Below, piece by piece: positions 62,648-64,000 of a DNA stretch of 64,000 nucleotides. Below the pieces are notes generated by a model that was given only the letters and a program-made list of their open reading frames with translations, had not been told where the DNA came from and did no database searches. A program made the position numbers and the translations under genes. Position 1 is the first letter of the stretch, and every line of letters begins with the position of its first letter. This DNA is from Ziziphus jujuba (Eukaryota; Streptophyta; Magnoliopsida; Rosales; Rhamnaceae): positions 45,392,001-45,456,000 of the forward strand of contig NC_083379.1 of assembly GCF_031755915.1 (NCBI RefSeq). The letters are read 5' to 3'.

Positions 62648-63959
62648 TTAGTTACCAAGGATAGGGTTTCTCTCTTCATCAATTTCAATGATGAGAAGAT
62701 GATTAGGATCGGATCCATTTGGCCCCTCAGAATAAAGTGTAGGAAGGTAAGCATGGTATGCTGGCAGGTACCTTGACACAAAATCTTTGACCTGCAAAAT
62801 AGAACCCCAAATCACAAATATTTCTGCTACTAGAACCTACTGCAGTTTTTCTTTTCTGTCATTGTAACACTATCAAATATGAGTGCATATAAAATAACAC
62901 ACCTCCTCATCAGACATTCCAGGTTTGCCTGCCTCTCTCATTGCAATCTCTGCCTGCAGGATCACCACGTTACTTATTACACAAGGTTATGGTTTATCAT
63001 TACATATAACAGTACTTAGAAAGATGAAATACAAACCTGCAAACGCCACTTGTAGACACAACTTGGGTCCTTAATCTTGATAACTATCCACGACTTAATG
63101 AATTTGTCCCAAGCATCATAATAAGCTTCAAGATTTTTATTTACAATCTCGAGCTGTAAAATGAAACTTAAGATTGAATGTAGCTTCCCTCACTAAAACT
63201 ACAATATGACATCAAACCATGTGCAAGTAATATCAATGATGTCTTAAAGTATTCCCCATGCTCTGACCTGAGGATCAACAGCCTTGACAACTTCACCTGG
63301 AAGAGGTTTGAAACCAAGCATCCAACCTTCAAACAGAACAACCTGAATGACCAAATCAAGCCAAAAAAGCTGTAACATGAGATTCTGTTTCAGGATTTTC
63401 CAACATAGGCAATCAAAAGAAACACCATTTGGGGTTTTGTCCTAGAGATTCAAATTCACATCCATACCTTGACTATTATTAATGAACTTAGAACAAGACA
63501 AGTGAAACTTCGATATGAGCAAACATATATTTCACATAATCAGGTTTCTAAAAGGTAATACTGCCATACTTTTATACCAGCCAAAAGTGAAAACGTGATC
63601 AATCCTAAAAATCCCACTTACAGAAAGTGGCCCTTCAACCTCTGGCCATGTTGAAGGATCAGCTCTGTCACCCTTCCCATTGTAAGCAGACTGAAAGAGA
63701 GAGCAAGTCGTGATATGCAACATTGGACTTAAAATTAGATTTGGAAAATGACCAAATTTATTTCAATGGGCTTACCTTGTCATATCGGGGCAGCTTCAAC
63801 TTCATACCTGGATACTTCAGATTTAATTATTGAAAAAAGCAAATACTAATTGCAAATAAAGCTATCTCAAGAAGACTTACCTTCTTTAGTTAAATTGGTT
63901 AGACCTGTCAGTGTTTCAACAGAGAATGGAAGATCATGGCTGCCAGCATTTCCACGGAG
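62648..63959 (-). CDS. GLYK: D-glycerate 3-kinase, chloroplastic (3' part)
   Basis: D-glycerate 3-kinase phosphorylates glycerate to 3-phosphoglycerate in chloroplasts, the last step of photorespiration. Seven 3' exons are visible on the minus strand: 63959-63881, 63807-63776, 63690-63622, 63342-63268, 63153-63037, 62953-62903 and 62791-62648, coding for 188 C-terminal residues in phase. Recognisable blocks are LPRYDKSAYNGKGDRADPS, VVLFEGWMLGFKPLP, LEAYYDAWDKFI, RLQAEIAMREAG, FVSRYLPAYHAYLPTLYSEG and the C-terminal EIDEERNPILGN. The N-terminal part with the transit peptide and the nucleotide-binding P-loop lies beyond the right edge. Intron boundaries are all GT..AG. It is collinear with the family to its end, so an intact gene is likely. 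In Arabidopsis the orthologue (At1g80380) neighbours IAA15. Confidence 0.93.
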
Positions 63960-64000
63960 CTAAAGCAACAGAAATAGAACAAACTATCATGACAAAGCAT

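Noticed and set aside
1..64000. tRNA, rRNA and other structured RNA genes
   Set aside because: No clover-leaf A/B boxes or rRNA sequence were recognised by eye; the TGGTATCAGAGC matches are retrotransposon primer sites, not tRNA genes.

Overview
This is plant nuclear DNA, almost certainly from a eudicot and probably a rosid. It is very AT-rich, with long AT, GA/CT and poly-A/T tracts, short GT..AG introns, and LTR retrotransposon and MITE debris. The recognisable genes are Aux/IAA repressors, FATB-type acyl-ACP thioesterases, a plant RING-H2 membrane E3 ligase, a CYSTM peptide and D-glycerate 3-kinase. All gene models were built by eye from reading frames, splice signals and family conservation.

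Layout. 1-5000: a four-exon RING-H2 E3 ligase gene on the minus strand, with its leader and promoter. 5000-9000: AT-rich intergenic DNA with one probable MITE. 9000-38200: a tandem array of seven FATB-like loci, all on the plus strand. Four have open seven-exon frames (9710-11711, 20407-22124, 24554-26274, 31371-33303), two are pseudogenes (12481-14279, 35903-37523), and one is a relic holding only a core promoter and the 3' end (about 16893-17310). An internally deleted Copia element with both LTRs, a Copia 5'-end fragment and a MITE sit between copies. 38200-46100: gene-poor DNA with MITE-like inverted repeats. 46186-49289: an IAA19/IAA6-type Aux/IAA gene. 50631-53511: a 2.9-kb probable solo LTR flanked by a 5-bp duplication. 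58427-59871: an IAA15-type Aux/IAA gene. 61766-62031: a 56-residue CYSTM peptide gene. 62648 to the right edge: the 3' part of D-glycerate 3-kinase on the minus strand.

The outer genes (RING E3, IAA15-type, glycerate kinase) match, from memory, three consecutive Arabidopsis loci (At1g80400, At1g80390, At1g80380). The FATB array therefore lies inside an old conserved block, between the RING gene and the Aux/IAA pair, and is the lineage-specific part of the window. Its members keep the catalytic Asp/Asn/His and Glu-Cys motifs. They lack the hydrophobic segment typical of canonical FATB, replace the usual Gly of the NQHVNNVKYIGW motif with Glu, Asn or Asp, and share a TATA/5'-leader module. This looks like an actively expanding and decaying set of specialised acyl-ACP thioesterases.

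The two Aux/IAA genes both keep the EAR motif, the GWPP degron and the PB1 domain and should act as auxin co-receptors and repressors. The other genes have unrelated housekeeping or stress roles.
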